A DNA stretch of 64,000 bases, taken from assembly GCF_021190955.1 (NCBI RefSeq), contig NZ_JAIOAO010000002.1, positions 1,302,001 to 1,366,000 of the forward strand, in the 5' to 3' direction. Shown one piece after another: positions 46,494 through 56,409 of the stretch (position 1 is its first letter; each line of letters starts with the position of its first letter). A model generated the notes under the pieces. The model was not told the DNA's origin and made no database searches. It saw nothing but the letters and a program-made list of their open reading frames with translations. The position numbers were made by a program, and so were the translations under genes. This DNA comes from Parachryseolinea silvisoli. GTDB lineage: Bacteria > Bacteroidota > Bacteroidia > Cytophagales > Cyclobacteriaceae.

Positions 46494-46518
46494 GCCCGTC
46501 AGGGCTTTTATTTTTTTT
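46494..46518 (+). terminator. Weak terminator candidate after the toastrack-type gene
   Basis: Short stem GCCC/GGGC (46494-46505) followed by a T-rich run to 46518. The stem is only 4 bp, so read-through into the ABC genes is possible. Confidence 0.35.
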
Positions 46519-46575
46519 CCCTTCCGGTAATTTTATCTTGTAAGCCGATACTAATCGGCCAAACAACCACCATCA

Positions 46576-47490
46576 TTGGAAGCGCTTATTGCCCACGAGG
46601 TAACAAAACGGTATTCGCAGCACCTGGCACTGGATCGCGTAAGCCTGGCTATTCCGGCGCAGACGATCTTTGGTCTGTTGGGGCCAAACGGTGCCGGCAA
46701 GACCACCCTCATCCGCATCATCAATCAAATCATCCAGGCCGACGAAGGTACTATCACCCTCTTTGGTGAACGGTTACAGGAAAAACACATCGGTACGATT
46801 GGCTACCTGCCCGAAGAGCGGGGCCTGTATAAAAAGATGCGCGTCGGCGAGCAGCTGATCTATTTTGCACAGCTGAAAGGTCTGAGCCGCCAGGAAGCTG
46901 TTGCCCGCAGCAAGGCGTGGATCACAAAATTTGAGATCAAAGAGTGGTGGAATAAAAAGGTAGAAGACCTGAGCAAAGGCATGGCGCAAAAAGTGCAGTT
47001 TATCAGTACCGTAATGCACGAGCCGCGCCTGATCATTTTAGACGAACCCTTCTCCGGCTTCGATCCCATCAATGCACAGCTGATCACGAAGGAGATCCTC
47101 GAGTTGAAAGAGAAAGGGTGTACGATCATCTTCTCCACACACCGCATGGAAACTGTAGAAGATCTGTGCGACCATATTGCGCTGATCGATAAATCGAAGA
47201 AAATACTCGAAGGGTCCAAACGACAGGTCAAAGAGACCTACCGCACCCATACCTATACCGTTGAGCACCGGGGGGCGTTTGACCTGGATGCCGCGAAATA
47301 CCGGTTAATCCAACAACGCATCGTGGAAGATAATTTCTATAAATCGGTTATTGCCGTAAATGACAACAGCGGTCCGAATCAGCTCCTCCGCGACCTGATA
47401 CCGGTAACGGAAGTGCATAGCTTTATTGAAAAGATACCGACCATGAGCGAGATCTTTATCACGTTGGTGAAAGGAGGGAACCATGAATAA
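46576..47490 (+). CDS. ABC transporter ATP-binding protein (NatA-like)
   Basis: 304 aa. Walker A is G-P-N-G-A-G-K-T-T (36-44), the signature reads L-S-K-G-M-A, and Walker B is L-I-I-L-D-E-P. A TTG start at 46576 is the only one in frame near the upstream hairpin, no ATG is available, and the N-terminus M-E-A-L-I-A-H-E-V-T is the usual one. A C-terminal extension after about residue 225 is typical of NatA/DrrA-type exporters. It overlaps the permease gene by 8 bp and is 87 bp after the toastrack gene. Confidence 0.92.
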   Translation: MEALIAHEVTKRYSQHLALDRVSLAIPAQTIFGLLGPNGAGKTTLIRIINQIIQADEGTITLFGERLQEKHIGTIGYLPEERGLYKKMRVGEQLIYFAQLKGLSRQEAVARSKAWITKFEIKEWWNKKVEDLSKGMAQKVQFISTVMHEPRLIILDEPFSGFDPINAQLITKEILELKEKGCTIIFSTHRMETVEDLCDHIALIDKSKKILEGSKRQVKETYRTHTYTVEHRGAFDLDAAKYRLIQQRIVEDNFYKSVIAVNDNSGPNQLLRDLIPVTEVHSFIEKIPTMSEIFITLVKGGNHE

Positions 47491-48799
47491 GATTTGGCTC
47501 ATTATGAAACGCGAGTTTCTCACGCGCGTACAAAAGCGCTCCTTCCTGATCGCCACGATCCTTATACCGCTCATCTTTCCGTTGATCATGGGGATAACGG
47601 TCTATTTCTCGTCGGAGCAAAAGCGCCACGCCGAGAAAAAGGAGATTCAATATGTAGACGAGAGCGGTTTGTTTGTACCCGATACATCAGTTTTTCGCTT
47701 CAAGCCCTTTCCCGGTAATTTCAGCCAGGCCCGATTGTTACTGGATGCCGACTCCAACGCCGTAGGAACACTGCTGCATATTCCAAAACTGGACGTGATG
47801 CGGCCGGCGGGAATCACGTTGTATGGCAAGACAAATCTGAGCCCCTCGGACATTGCCAGCCTGGAGCAGATGCTGGAGGACCGCATCCGCGATGTTAAGA
47901 TGAAACAGCTGAAGGTCGATCAAAAATTACTGGATGAGCTCAAGACCGACGTGTCGATCGAAGCCATTACAGTGACAGAAGGCGGACATGAAGAGGCCTC
48001 CGACTCGACCATATTGTTTGGCATGGGCATGGCCTGCGGCATCCTGATGTATATGTTTATCTTTATCTATGGTGCGCAGATCATGCAGGGCGTCATTGAA
48101 GAGAAATCCAGCAAAGTCGTCGAGATCATCGTGTCGTCGGTCCGGCCCTTCCAATTGATGATGGGTAAGATTCTGGGGCTGGCCTCGGTGGGCTTACTGC
48201 AGTTTTTGATTTGGATTATATTGATTACCGTGGTATCCACTACGTTGCTGACCTACTTTGGTGTGTCCATGCCACAGCAGCAGATGCTGGAGGAGGTAGG
48301 CCGGCAATATCCGGACACTGCCGCGGCACAAAACTACGCTGTCGCTTCGTTTATGAAGATCTGGGACCAAATACCGCTCACGTACGTCATCCTCAATTTC
48401 TTGTTTTACTTCCTCGGGGGCTACCTGCTCTACGGTGCGCTCTTTGCCGCGGTCGGTGCCGCGGTCGATAGTCCAGCCGAAGCACAGCAATTTATGTTCC
48501 CCATCACCATCCCGATGTTGATTGCGTATCTGAGCTTGTTTGCCTTTGTGTTGGAAGATCACGATAGCGCAATCAGCGTGTGGCTGTCGATCATACCGTT
48601 TACAGCGCCTATCACCATGATTGGCCGGTTAGGCTTCGGCGTGCCGTGGTGGCAGTTGCTATTATCGCAAGGATTGCTGATCCTGGGCTTTATATTTACC
48701 ACCTGGGCCGCAGGCAGAATCTACCGCATCGGCATTTTGATGCACGGTGCCAAAGTGAATTACCGCGTACTGCTGAAGTGGTTTTTGATGCGAAACTAG
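47483..48799 (+). CDS. ABC-2 type transporter permease (NatB-like)
   Basis: 438 aa. An N-terminal membrane segment near residues 22-42 is followed by a large extracytoplasmic part (about 45-185), then five or six hydrophobic segments up to the C-terminus. The family block S-S-K-V-V-E-I-I-V-S-S-V-R-P-F-Q-L-M-M-G-K-I is intact. It should form, with the ATPase encoded upstream (8-bp overlap), an exporter of the sodium/drug type; the substrate is unknown. A histidine kinase follows 1 bp later. Confidence 0.9.
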   Translation: MNKIWLIMKREFLTRVQKRSFLIATILIPLIFPLIMGITVYFSSEQKRHAEKKEIQYVDESGLFVPDTSVFRFKPFPGNFSQARLLLDADSNAVGTLLHIPKLDVMRPAGITLYGKTNLSPSDIASLEQMLEDRIRDVKMKQLKVDQKLLDELKTDVSIEAITVTEGGHEEASDSTILFGMGMACGILMYMFIFIYGAQIMQGVIEEKSSKVVEIIVSSVRPFQLMMGKILGLASVGLLQFLIWIILITVVSTTLLTYFGVSMPQQQMLEEVGRQYPDTAAAQNYAVASFMKIWDQIPLTYVILNFLFYFLGGYLLYGALFAAVGAAVDSPAEAQQFMFPITIPMLIAYLSLFAFVLEDHDSAISVWLSIIPFTAPITMIGRLGFGVPWWQLLLSQGLLILGFIFTTWAAGRIYRIGILMHGAKVNYRVLLKWFLMRN

Positions 48800-48800
48800 C

Positions 48801-50057
48801 ATGAGTAAAAAGTCTTCAATACCGGGACTGGCATTTTATCAGAACAATTCCGCCGCCAAGTGGATCGTGCTGGGCGTCGCTGTCCTGATCAGTGGAGGAT
48901 CCATTTATTATACTAAAATACTTGTCGACCAGCTGAAAGGCCGCGAGCGGCAGCAGGTGCAACTATATGCTAAAGCAATAGAATATACCGCCAACGAAGA
49001 CGATACCGGCGGCGATGTAAACTTCATTGCGCAAGAGATTCTCTTTCAAAACAACTCGATCCCCATCATACTGGCCGACGAGAAAGGTAACGTTCTGTCA
49101 TACCGCAACCTTGACCTGGTAGAGACCTGGTCCACCAAACGCAAGGATGCTTTCCTGGCCGACGCCATGGAAACCATGAAGACGACCTACGAGCCCATCA
49201 CCGTCACGTTGCGCGATTCCCAAACAGGGGAGGTGTTTGGCGTACAATATATTTACTATAAGAATTCTTTCCTGTTGATTCAGCTGATTGCCTATCCCTA
49301 CATTCAGTTGTCCGTCATCGCAATCTTTGCTTTCATTTCCTATCTGGCGTTTAGCTACTCCAAGGCAGCCGAGCAAAACCGGGTGTGGGTAGGCCTGGCG
49401 AAAGAGACAGCCCACCAGTTGGGTACACCGCTGTCGTCGTTGATGGCATGGGTGGAGGTGTTGCGGGAAGATCCTGCCATAAACCAACGGGGTATCGTAG
49501 AGGAGCTTGAAAAAGATGTGTACAAACTGCGGATTGTGACCGAGCGGTTTTCCAGCATTGGTTCGGTGCCTACACTGAAACGTGAGAACATCGTGTCGCT
49601 GGTTAATAATGTCGTAAATTACCTTCGACCACGTGTTTCTGCCAAAATACGCATTGAAGTATTTACCCTGTCAGACCATATCGATGCGGATGTGCATGCA
49701 CCGCTGTTTGAATGGGTCATTGAAAACCTTTGCAAAAATGCGGTGGATGCGATGGGGAACTCTGGTACCATTGCTATTAAGGTCCTGCGGGGCAACGAAG
49801 GCAAGGTCTTTATCGATGTGTCGGACACGGGCAAGGGTATACCCCGGTCGAAAATCAGTATGGTGTTTCGGCCTGGCTTTACTACAAAAAAACGGGGCTG
49901 GGGCCTGGGCCTTGCGCTGGCCCGGCGCATTATCGACACCTACCACAACGGTAAGATCTTTGTAAAAAGCTCGGAAGAGAGCCAGGGAACTACGTTCCGC
50001 ATCGTGCTAAATGCGGCACCGGAGAGCTTTGTGCAAGGGCCGCTGCCGACAGCTTAA
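48801..50057 (+). CDS. Sensor histidine kinase
   Basis: 418 aa. Two membrane segments (about 21-41 and 158-186) frame an extracytoplasmic sensor region. The phospho-accepting H-box is K-E-T-A-H-Q-L-G-T-P with H205, the N-box has N-L-C-K-N-A-V-D-A-M, and the G boxes are D-T-G-K-G-I and G-W-G-L-G-L-A-L-A. It starts 1 bp after the ABC permease gene, so it is co-expressed with the exporter. No response regulator is adjacent, so its partner is elsewhere. Confidence 0.92.
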   Translation: MSKKSSIPGLAFYQNNSAAKWIVLGVAVLISGGSIYYTKILVDQLKGRERQQVQLYAKAIEYTANEDDTGGDVNFIAQEILFQNNSIPIILADEKGNVLSYRNLDLVETWSTKRKDAFLADAMETMKTTYEPITVTLRDSQTGEVFGVQYIYYKNSFLLIQLIAYPYIQLSVIAIFAFISYLAFSYSKAAEQNRVWVGLAKETAHQLGTPLSSLMAWVEVLREDPAINQRGIVEELEKDVYKLRIVTERFSSIGSVPTLKRENIVSLVNNVVNYLRPRVSAKIRIEVFTLSDHIDADVHAPLFEWVIENLCKNAVDAMGNSGTIAIKVLRGNEGKVFIDVSDTGKGIPRSKISMVFRPGFTTKKRGWGLGLALARRIIDTYHNGKIFVKSSEESQGTTFRIVLNAAPESFVQGPLPTA

Positions 50058-50084
50058 AAAGGAGGAATAATTCAGCTGGCGCTC

Positions 50085-50115
50085 TTTGTTCTTTTTGCCC
50101 AAACGGCTACTTTTG
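50085..50115 (+). promoter_or_regulatory. Promoter of atpD-atpC
   Basis: TTTG (50085-50088), 19 bp, TACTTTTG (50108-50115): an exact match to the Bacteroidota vegetative consensus TTTG-N19-TANNTTTG. Transcription would start near 50122, about 45 bases before the atpD ATG. Confidence 0.75.
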
Positions 50116-50148
50116 CGGTCGATTTCAGAACCCTGAATCAGACCCTGA

Positions 50149-51675
<1,527 letters not shown>

Positions 51676-51742
51676 TATTCATTTCAGGTTTCAGGTACGG
51701 CCTGCAAGCAACGCTGTACCTGTAACCTTTAACCCGATACAA

Positions 51743-51988
51743 ATGCACCTGGAAATATTAACTCCCGAGAAAAAAGTATTTGAAGGCGAAGTGTCCATCG
51801 CCACCTTTCCTGGCGAGGATGGCTCCTTCCAGGTGATGGATCACCATGCACCCCTCATCAGCTTGCTGAAAGCTGGCACCGTAGAGTACAAGGGGAAAGA
51901 AGGTGCGCACCAGATTGCAGTTACCGGCGGGGTTGTGGAAGTGTTGAAAAACAAAGTTATCGTGCTGGCAGACAGCGTGGTGGGATAG
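51743..51988 (+). CDS. atpC: ATP synthase F1 subunit epsilon, short form
   Basis: 81 aa from the ATG at 51743 (M-H-L-E-I-L-T-P-E). The N-terminal beta-sandwich of subunit epsilon is complete (F-P-G-E-D-G-S-F-Q-V-M-D-H-H-A-P-L-I-S). The C-terminal two-helix domain that inhibits ATP hydrolysis in many bacteria (full length about 130-140 aa) is absent. Other Bacteroidota also have short epsilon subunits, so this is probably normal for the group. It lies downstream of atpD, and a strong terminator follows. Confidence 0.9.
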   Translation: MHLEILTPEKKVFEGEVSIATFPGEDGSFQVMDHHAPLISLLKAGTVEYKGKEGAHQIAVTGGVVEVLKNKVIVLADSVVG

Positions 51989-52007
51989 TCTTACGCCAAA
52001 CAGGTAT

Positions 52008-52045
52008 AAAAAAAGAGACTGCTTTTGGAAGCAGTCTCTTTTTTT
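52008..52045. terminator. Bidirectional terminator after atpC
   Basis: Perfect inverted repeat of about 17 bp (AAAAAAAGAGACTGCTT and its complement) with a TTGG loop, flanked by A and T runs. It can end both atpDC and the convergent prfC operon. Confidence 0.9.
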
Positions 52046-52065
52046 ATGGGTATGTGCGGCACATA

Positions 52066-52620
52066 CTATTGACGCACCAGCCATTTGATCAGGAAGACCA
52101 CGCCAATCACAATCGAGATCACGCCCAGAACCCAGAAGGCCTCGTTTACGCCGCCAAAGAGTGTCAGCGTCAGACCGACGGCACCAAAAATGATCGCCAG
52201 CTTCAGGTCGTTGTCCATTACCTGCACCGCCTTTTCTGCAGCGCCCTTATCGCCTGCTTTCACGGCCTTTACATACGCTTTTACCTGGCTCTTGATCTCC
52301 CGGCGAAACTCCCGCTTCTCGTCCTTCGTCATGGCTTTATACCGTTTGGACAGGTTGGCGGCGGCTTCCCCGGCCGCCGGGGCTTTCAGCGCCGGCTCGG
52401 CCAGCGTAATGGGAGTGGCCTCAGTGCTGGCCACCAGGGTGCTTTCATTTAAAGACAGCGGGCTGATGGGTTGTGCTTCTTCGGATAAGAGTTGCAGCTG
52501 CGGTGCATTGGCCTTCCGGCCACTGTTATAATCATAATGATCAAAGTGATAGGCATACCGGGGCGACGAGCATGCCGCAAAGAGCAGCGCTGCCGCTACC
52601 AGGAGTGGATAATTTCTCAT
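52066..52620 (-). CDS. Lipoprotein of unknown function with two C-terminal membrane segments
   Basis: 184 aa. The lipoprotein signal ends L-L-F-A-A-C with C17 as lipidation site. The middle is Ala/Pro/Glu-rich and low in order. A charged helical stretch (K-R-Y-K-A-M-T-K-D-E-K-R-E-F-R-R) follows, and two hydrophobic segments end the protein (about 138-157 and 160-180). A lipidated N-terminus combined with a membrane-anchored C-terminus is uncommon. It is the last gene of the prfC operon, 8 bp after the preceding gene. No family recognised. Confidence 0.65.
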   Translation of the reverse strand: MRNYPLLVAAALLFAACSSPRYAYHFDHYDYNSGRKANAPQLQLLSEEAQPISPLSLNESTLVASTEATPITLAEPALKAPAAGEAAANLSKRYKAMTKDEKREFRREIKSQVKAYVKAVKAGDKGAAEKAVQVMDNDLKLAIIFGAVGLTLTLFGGVNEAFWVLGVISIVIGVVFLIKWLVRQ

Positions 52621-52628
52621 AAGGCTTC

Positions 52629-52952
52629 TTACTTGTTTGTTTTCCGGAAGCCGGAAAATATCCTGCCAAGGAAGCGCTTCTCAAATTTCCAGAAAAAGTC
52701 GAATTGGCCGAATAAAAAGCCATACGCCAGGAGCACGACGTTATAGAGCGGTAAGATGAAAATATAGTATAAAACGGTCACCAGGGTTGAGCCGGCAGCA
52801 GACTCACCAAACAAAAAAAGCAGTAAAGGCCTCTTGATGAGAGCGATCGTGATACCTGTGCAGGCAAACACCACCAACACGACCACCACCTGAAAGATGC
52901 TGCCGAGTTGCCAGCGTTGTCTGAGTTTTTCAATCCACGAACTGTTATTCAT
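52629..52952 (-). CDS. Small membrane protein, DUF6787-like
   Basis: 107 aa when read from the ATG at 52952 (M-N-N-S-S-W-I-E-K-L-R-Q-R-W); a longer frame from 53012 would overlap the pseudouridine synthase gene. Two or three membrane segments (about 19-40, 55-80) and the ending E-K-R-F-L-G-R-I-F match the DUF6787 family found in Bacteroidota. No function is known. It is 11 bp after the synthase and 8 bp before the lipoprotein gene. Confidence 0.65.
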   Translation of the reverse strand: MNNSSWIEKLRQRWQLGSIFQVVVVLVVFACTGITIALIKRPLLLFLFGESAAGSTLVTVLYYIFILPLYNVVLLAYGFLFGQFDFFWKFEKRFLGRIFSGFRKTNK

Positions 52953-52963
52953 AACGGTTAAAT

Positions 52964-53641
52964 TTAGCGGAAATATCTCCACAATTCCTCGTCGGGTATC
53001 GGTGCCTCGCACGATACCGGTTCCTTCTTTACCGGGTGCATAAAGGTCAGCTTACGGGCGTGCAGGCAAATGCTGCCATCGGCGTTGGGCTGGGAAGCAC
53101 CATACTTTACATCGCCGGCAATGACACAGCCCATGCTGGCCAGTTGCACACGTATCTGATGCGACCTGCCCGTGATAGGATGTACTTCCAACAGCCAATG
53201 CCCTGCGGCGCCGGTCAACACGCGGTAGTGTAGCTCCGATCGCAATGCACCCGGTGTTTCTTTACGGTAGGCCGTGGTTTTGTTTTTCACTTCGTCCTTC
53301 TGCAGCCAATGCACCAACGTGCCTTGCTGCTCCGGCGGCTTTTGCCCGACGATAGCCCAGTATATCTTGGTCGTCTCGCGCATGCGGAACAGCTCGTTCA
53401 TACGCTCCAATGACTTGGAGGTACGCGCCAGTACAACGACACCGCTAACGGGCCGGTCGAGCCGGTGCACCACGCCCAGAAATACAGCGCCGGGCTTATC
53501 GTACTTTTCTTTGATATAGGCCTTGCAAAGATCGACCAGGGGTGTGTCGCCCGTCGCATCGCCCTGCACCAGGATGCCCGACCGCTTGTTGACGATCAAC
53601 AGGTGGTTGTCTTCGTAGAGTACGTCAAAGGGCTCTTGCAT
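52964..53641 (-). CDS. RluA/RluD family pseudouridine synthase
   Basis: 225 aa. The catalytic motif H-R-L-D-R-P-V-S-G has the essential Asp D62, and the V-L-A-R-T-S-K-S block follows. The RNA target cannot be told from sequence: the RNA-binding S4 domain of RluC/RluD is absent, so this is the short RluA/TruC-like type. It makes pseudouridine in rRNA or tRNA. It is 15 bp after prfC, a co-expression partner in translation. Confidence 0.88.
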   Translation of the reverse strand: MQEPFDVLYEDNHLLIVNKRSGILVQGDATGDTPLVDLCKAYIKEKYDKPGAVFLGVVHRLDRPVSGVVVLARTSKSLERMNELFRMRETTKIYWAIVGQKPPEQQGTLVHWLQKDEVKNKTTAYRKETPGALRSELHYRVLTGAAGHWLLEVHPITGRSHQIRVQLASMGCVIAGDVKYGASQPNADGSICLHARKLTFMHPVKKEPVSCEAPIPDEELWRYFR

Positions 53642-53656
53642 ACCGGATAAGGTGTA

Positions 53657-55234
53657 CTAGAACTCGGACGTGAAGTGAAATTCAATGTCGGGGAAGTTGT
53701 CCTGCACCATCTGCAACCAGCCACGCGACTCCGCCATAAAGACCAGCTTGTCGTCTTTGTCACGGGCAATGTGCCGCTGCTTCGAATCAACAAACTCTGC
53801 CAGCTTCTGCGGATTCTTACTGCTGATCCAGCATGCTTTATAGATGTTCTGCGGCACAAATTGTGCCGTGGCGTTATACTCGTTTTTCAGACGGAACTGA
53901 ATGACTTCAAACTGCAGGGCCCCTACAACACCCACCACTTTGCGTTTGCCAAGCTCATACGTAAACAGCTGCGCAACGCCTTCTTCCATCAACTGCAGCA
54001 AGCCTTTTTCAAGCTGCTTGGTTTTCATAGCGTCCATGTTCACCACTTCTTTGAAGATCTCGGGTGAGAAGCTTGGGATACCGGTATACATGAACTTTTC
54101 ACCTTCGGTGAGTGTGTCACCGATCTTGAGGTTGCCGGTATCAAAGATACCGACGATGTCGCCTGGCCAGGCTTCTTCTACCGTTTCGCGGTCCTGTGCC
54201 ATGAAGGCCGTGGCGTTGGAGAAACGCACGCTCTTGTCCTGACGTACGTGGAAGTAGTTGTTGCCGCGTTCGAACTTGCCCGAGCAGATGCGTAGGAAGG
54301 CAATGCGGTTCCGGTGCTTGGGATCCATGTTGGCGTGGATCTTAAAGATAAAGCCGGAGAACTTTTTCTCCTCAGGCTCGACAATCCGCACCGAGGTTTC
54401 ACGTGGTATAGGATGTGGCGCCAGGCGAATGAACGCATCAAGCAATTCTTTCACACCGAAGTTATTCACCGCGCTGCCAAAAAATACAGGCGCCACCCGG
54501 CCATTCAGGTATGCGTTTACGTCAAACTCGGGATATACGCCTTCGATCAACTCGATGTCGGCGCGTAGTTGTCTGGCATTGTTTTCACCGACGTAGTCGT
54601 CCACCACCGTGTCCGTGATATCTTTTATTTCGATGCCTTCTGCAATCGTGGTCTTGCTGGAGGTAAAAAGGTGGAGGCTCTTTTCGTAGACGCTATAGAC
54701 TCCTTTAAAATTCTTACCCATGTTGATGGGCCAGCTGAGCGGTCGCACTTTGATGTTGAGCTTTTCTTCAATCTCGTCCAGTAGTTCGAACGGGTCGCGT
54801 CCTTCGCGGTCCAGCTTGTTGATGAAGCAGATCACGGGGGTGCTGCGCATGCGGCAAACCTCCATCAGTTTTTCTGTCTGAATCTCCACGCCCTTGACAC
54901 AGTCGATCACCATGATCACACTGTCCACGGCCGTGAGGGTCCGGTATGTGTCTTCGGCAAAGTCCTGGTGACCCGGGGTGTCGAGCAGGTTGATCTTGAC
55001 GTCTTTATAGTTAAAGCCCATCACGGAGGTGGCGACGGAGATACCGCGTTGCTTTTCGATCTCCATCCAGTCCGACCGGGCGTGGTCCTTGATCTTGCTG
55101 GATTTCACGGCGCCGGCTTTTTGAATGGCGCCCCCAAAGAGCAGCAGTTTTTCTGTCAACGTGGTTTTGCCGGCATCCGGGTGACTAATAATGCCAAAGG
55201 TTCGGCGTTTGGCGATTTCCTGTTCTAAGCTCAT
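53657..55234 (-). CDS. prfC: Peptide chain release factor 3
   Basis: 525 aa from the ATG at 55234 ([13 protein letters not shown]). The ATG 21 bp upstream would lie at the predicted transcription start, so it is not used. A GTPase that removes RF1/RF2 from ribosomes after termination. G1 is S-H-P-D-A-G-K-T-T (a variant usual in RF3), G3 is D-T-P-G-H-Q-D-F and G4 is N-K-L-D-R-E. It is first of a four-gene unit (pseudouridine synthase, DUF6787-like, lipoprotein) with gaps of 15, 11 and 8 bp. Confidence 0.95.
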   Translation of the reverse strand: MSLEQEIAKRRTFGIISHPDAGKTTLTEKLLLFGGAIQKAGAVKSSKIKDHARSDWMEIEKQRGISVATSVMGFNYKDVKINLLDTPGHQDFAEDTYRTLTAVDSVIMVIDCVKGVEIQTEKLMEVCRMRSTPVICFINKLDREGRDPFELLDEIEEKLNIKVRPLSWPINMGKNFKGVYSVYEKSLHLFTSSKTTIAEGIEIKDITDTVVDDYVGENNARQLRADIELIEGVYPEFDVNAYLNGRVAPVFFGSAVNNFGVKELLDAFIRLAPHPIPRETSVRIVEPEEKKFSGFIFKIHANMDPKHRNRIAFLRICSGKFERGNNYFHVRQDKSVRFSNATAFMAQDRETVEEAWPGDIVGIFDTGNLKIGDTLTEGEKFMYTGIPSFSPEIFKEVVNMDAMKTKQLEKGLLQLMEEGVAQLFTYELGKRKVVGVVGALQFEVIQFRLKNEYNATAQFVPQNIYKACWISSKNPQKLAEFVDSKQRHIARDKDDKLVFMAESRGWLQMVQDNFPDIEFHFTSEF

Positions 55235-55252
55235 GGGTAATAATTCGGTCGG

Positions 55253-55260
55253 CAAAGGTA
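55253..55260 (-). promoter_or_regulatory. -7 element of the prfC operon
   Basis: On the minus strand TACCTTTG (complement of CAAAGGTA) matches TANNTTTG. A -33 is not apparent. Transcription would start near 55246, supporting the shorter prfC start. Confidence 0.45.
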
Positions 55261-55331
55261 GGAGAAAAGAAGAATAAGATACGGCGGGAAAGAAATGTGA
55301 AAGTGCTATTTTGAAGCAAAATCTTTAGGGT

Positions 55332-56303
55332 ATGAAGTATAGAACGTTTGGCCGCACCCAGTGGCAGGTAAGTGAAATCGGTTACGGCATGTGGGGCCTG
55401 GCAGGCTGGTCGGGCTCTGACATGAAAGAAGTGATGCAGTCGCTAGGCCGTGCAATCGACCTGGGCTGCAACTTTTTTGACACCGCCTGGGCCTATGGCA
55501 ACGGCAAAAGTGAGAACATCCTGGCAGACATTTTAAAACAGTATGCCGGTAAGCGGCTGTACGTCGCCACGAAGATTCCCGCCAAAAATTTTACCTGGCC
55601 GTCTCGGCCATCGTTCACCCTGGAAGAGTGCTTCCCGGCGTCACACATTATTGAATACACGGAAAAAAGTTTAAAAAATCTCGGTGTCGATTGCATCGAT
55701 CTGCAGCAATTCCACGTGTGGGAGGACGGTTGGGCCGGCCACGACGACTGGAAGAACGCGGTCGAAAAGTTGAAGCGCGAGGGGAAAGTGAAGCACTTTG
55801 GCGTAAGCGTAAACCGCTGGGAGCCTGACAACGTGTTGAATACGCTGCGCACAGGCTTGATCGACTCGGTACAGGTCATCTATAATATTTTTGACCAGGC
55901 GCCGGAAGACAACCTCTTCCCGTTGTGCCGCGAGCTCGGCGTCGGAGTCATTGCCCGCGTGCCGTTTGACGAAGGCACCCTTACGGGCATGCTGACAAAA
56001 GAGACGGTCTTCCCTGCCGACGATTGGCGGTCCACGTATTTTGTGCCGGAAAACCTGAATGCCAGCGTAGACCACGCAGAGGCATTGCGGCCGCTGATCC
56101 CCGCGGGCATGACCATGGCCGAGATGGCGTTGCGGTTCATTCTGGGCAACGACGACGTGCACACCATCATCCCCGGAATGCGGAAAATCCGTAACGTGGA
56201 GGCCAACATTGCGACGAGCGATGGCCGGGGGCTGCCAGAAACGTTGCGTCAGACATTGAAAGGACACCGCTGGGACAGAACGCCCACATCATGGTCGCAA
56301 TAG
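55332..56303 (+). CDS. Aldo/keto reductase
   Basis: 323 aa TIM-barrel oxidoreductase. The catalytic tetrad is in the usual spacing: D50 (F-F-D-T-A), Y55 (A-Y-G), K81 (A-T-K-I) and H128 (Q-Q-F-H-V-W). NADPH-binding residues are expected near P-G-M-R-K-I-R-N-V-E in the C-terminal third. The physiological substrate is unknown. It stands alone between divergent prfC and dnaK. Confidence 0.92.
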   Translation: MKYRTFGRTQWQVSEIGYGMWGLAGWSGSDMKEVMQSLGRAIDLGCNFFDTAWAYGNGKSENILADILKQYAGKRLYVATKIPAKNFTWPSRPSFTLEECFPASHIIEYTEKSLKNLGVDCIDLQQFHVWEDGWAGHDDWKNAVEKLKREGKVKHFGVSVNRWEPDNVLNTLRTGLIDSVQVIYNIFDQAPEDNLFPLCRELGVGVIARVPFDEGTLTGMLTKETVFPADDWRSTYFVPENLNASVDHAEALRPLIPAGMTMAEMALRFILGNDDVHTIIPGMRKIRNVEANIATSDGRGLPETLRQTLKGHRWDRTPTSWSQ

Positions 56304-56349
56304 AAGATTGGACCTGTCATTGTGTCATTTTATTGGGGAGAAAATTGGG

Positions 56350-56365
56350 TTGGCATAACCATTGA
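56350..56365 (+). promoter_or_regulatory. Sigma-54-like -24/-12 element of dnaK
   Basis: TTGGCA (56350-56355), 6 bp, TTGA (56362-56365), GG and GA 10 bp apart. The same arrangement precedes grpE at 43674-43689. Transcription would start about 12 bases further on. The nearest vegetative -7 match was not found in this gap. Confidence 0.45.
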
Positions 56366-56409
56366 AGAAGGGGGTTGTACAACCTTAAAAACAACAGAAA
56401 GAAAATATC

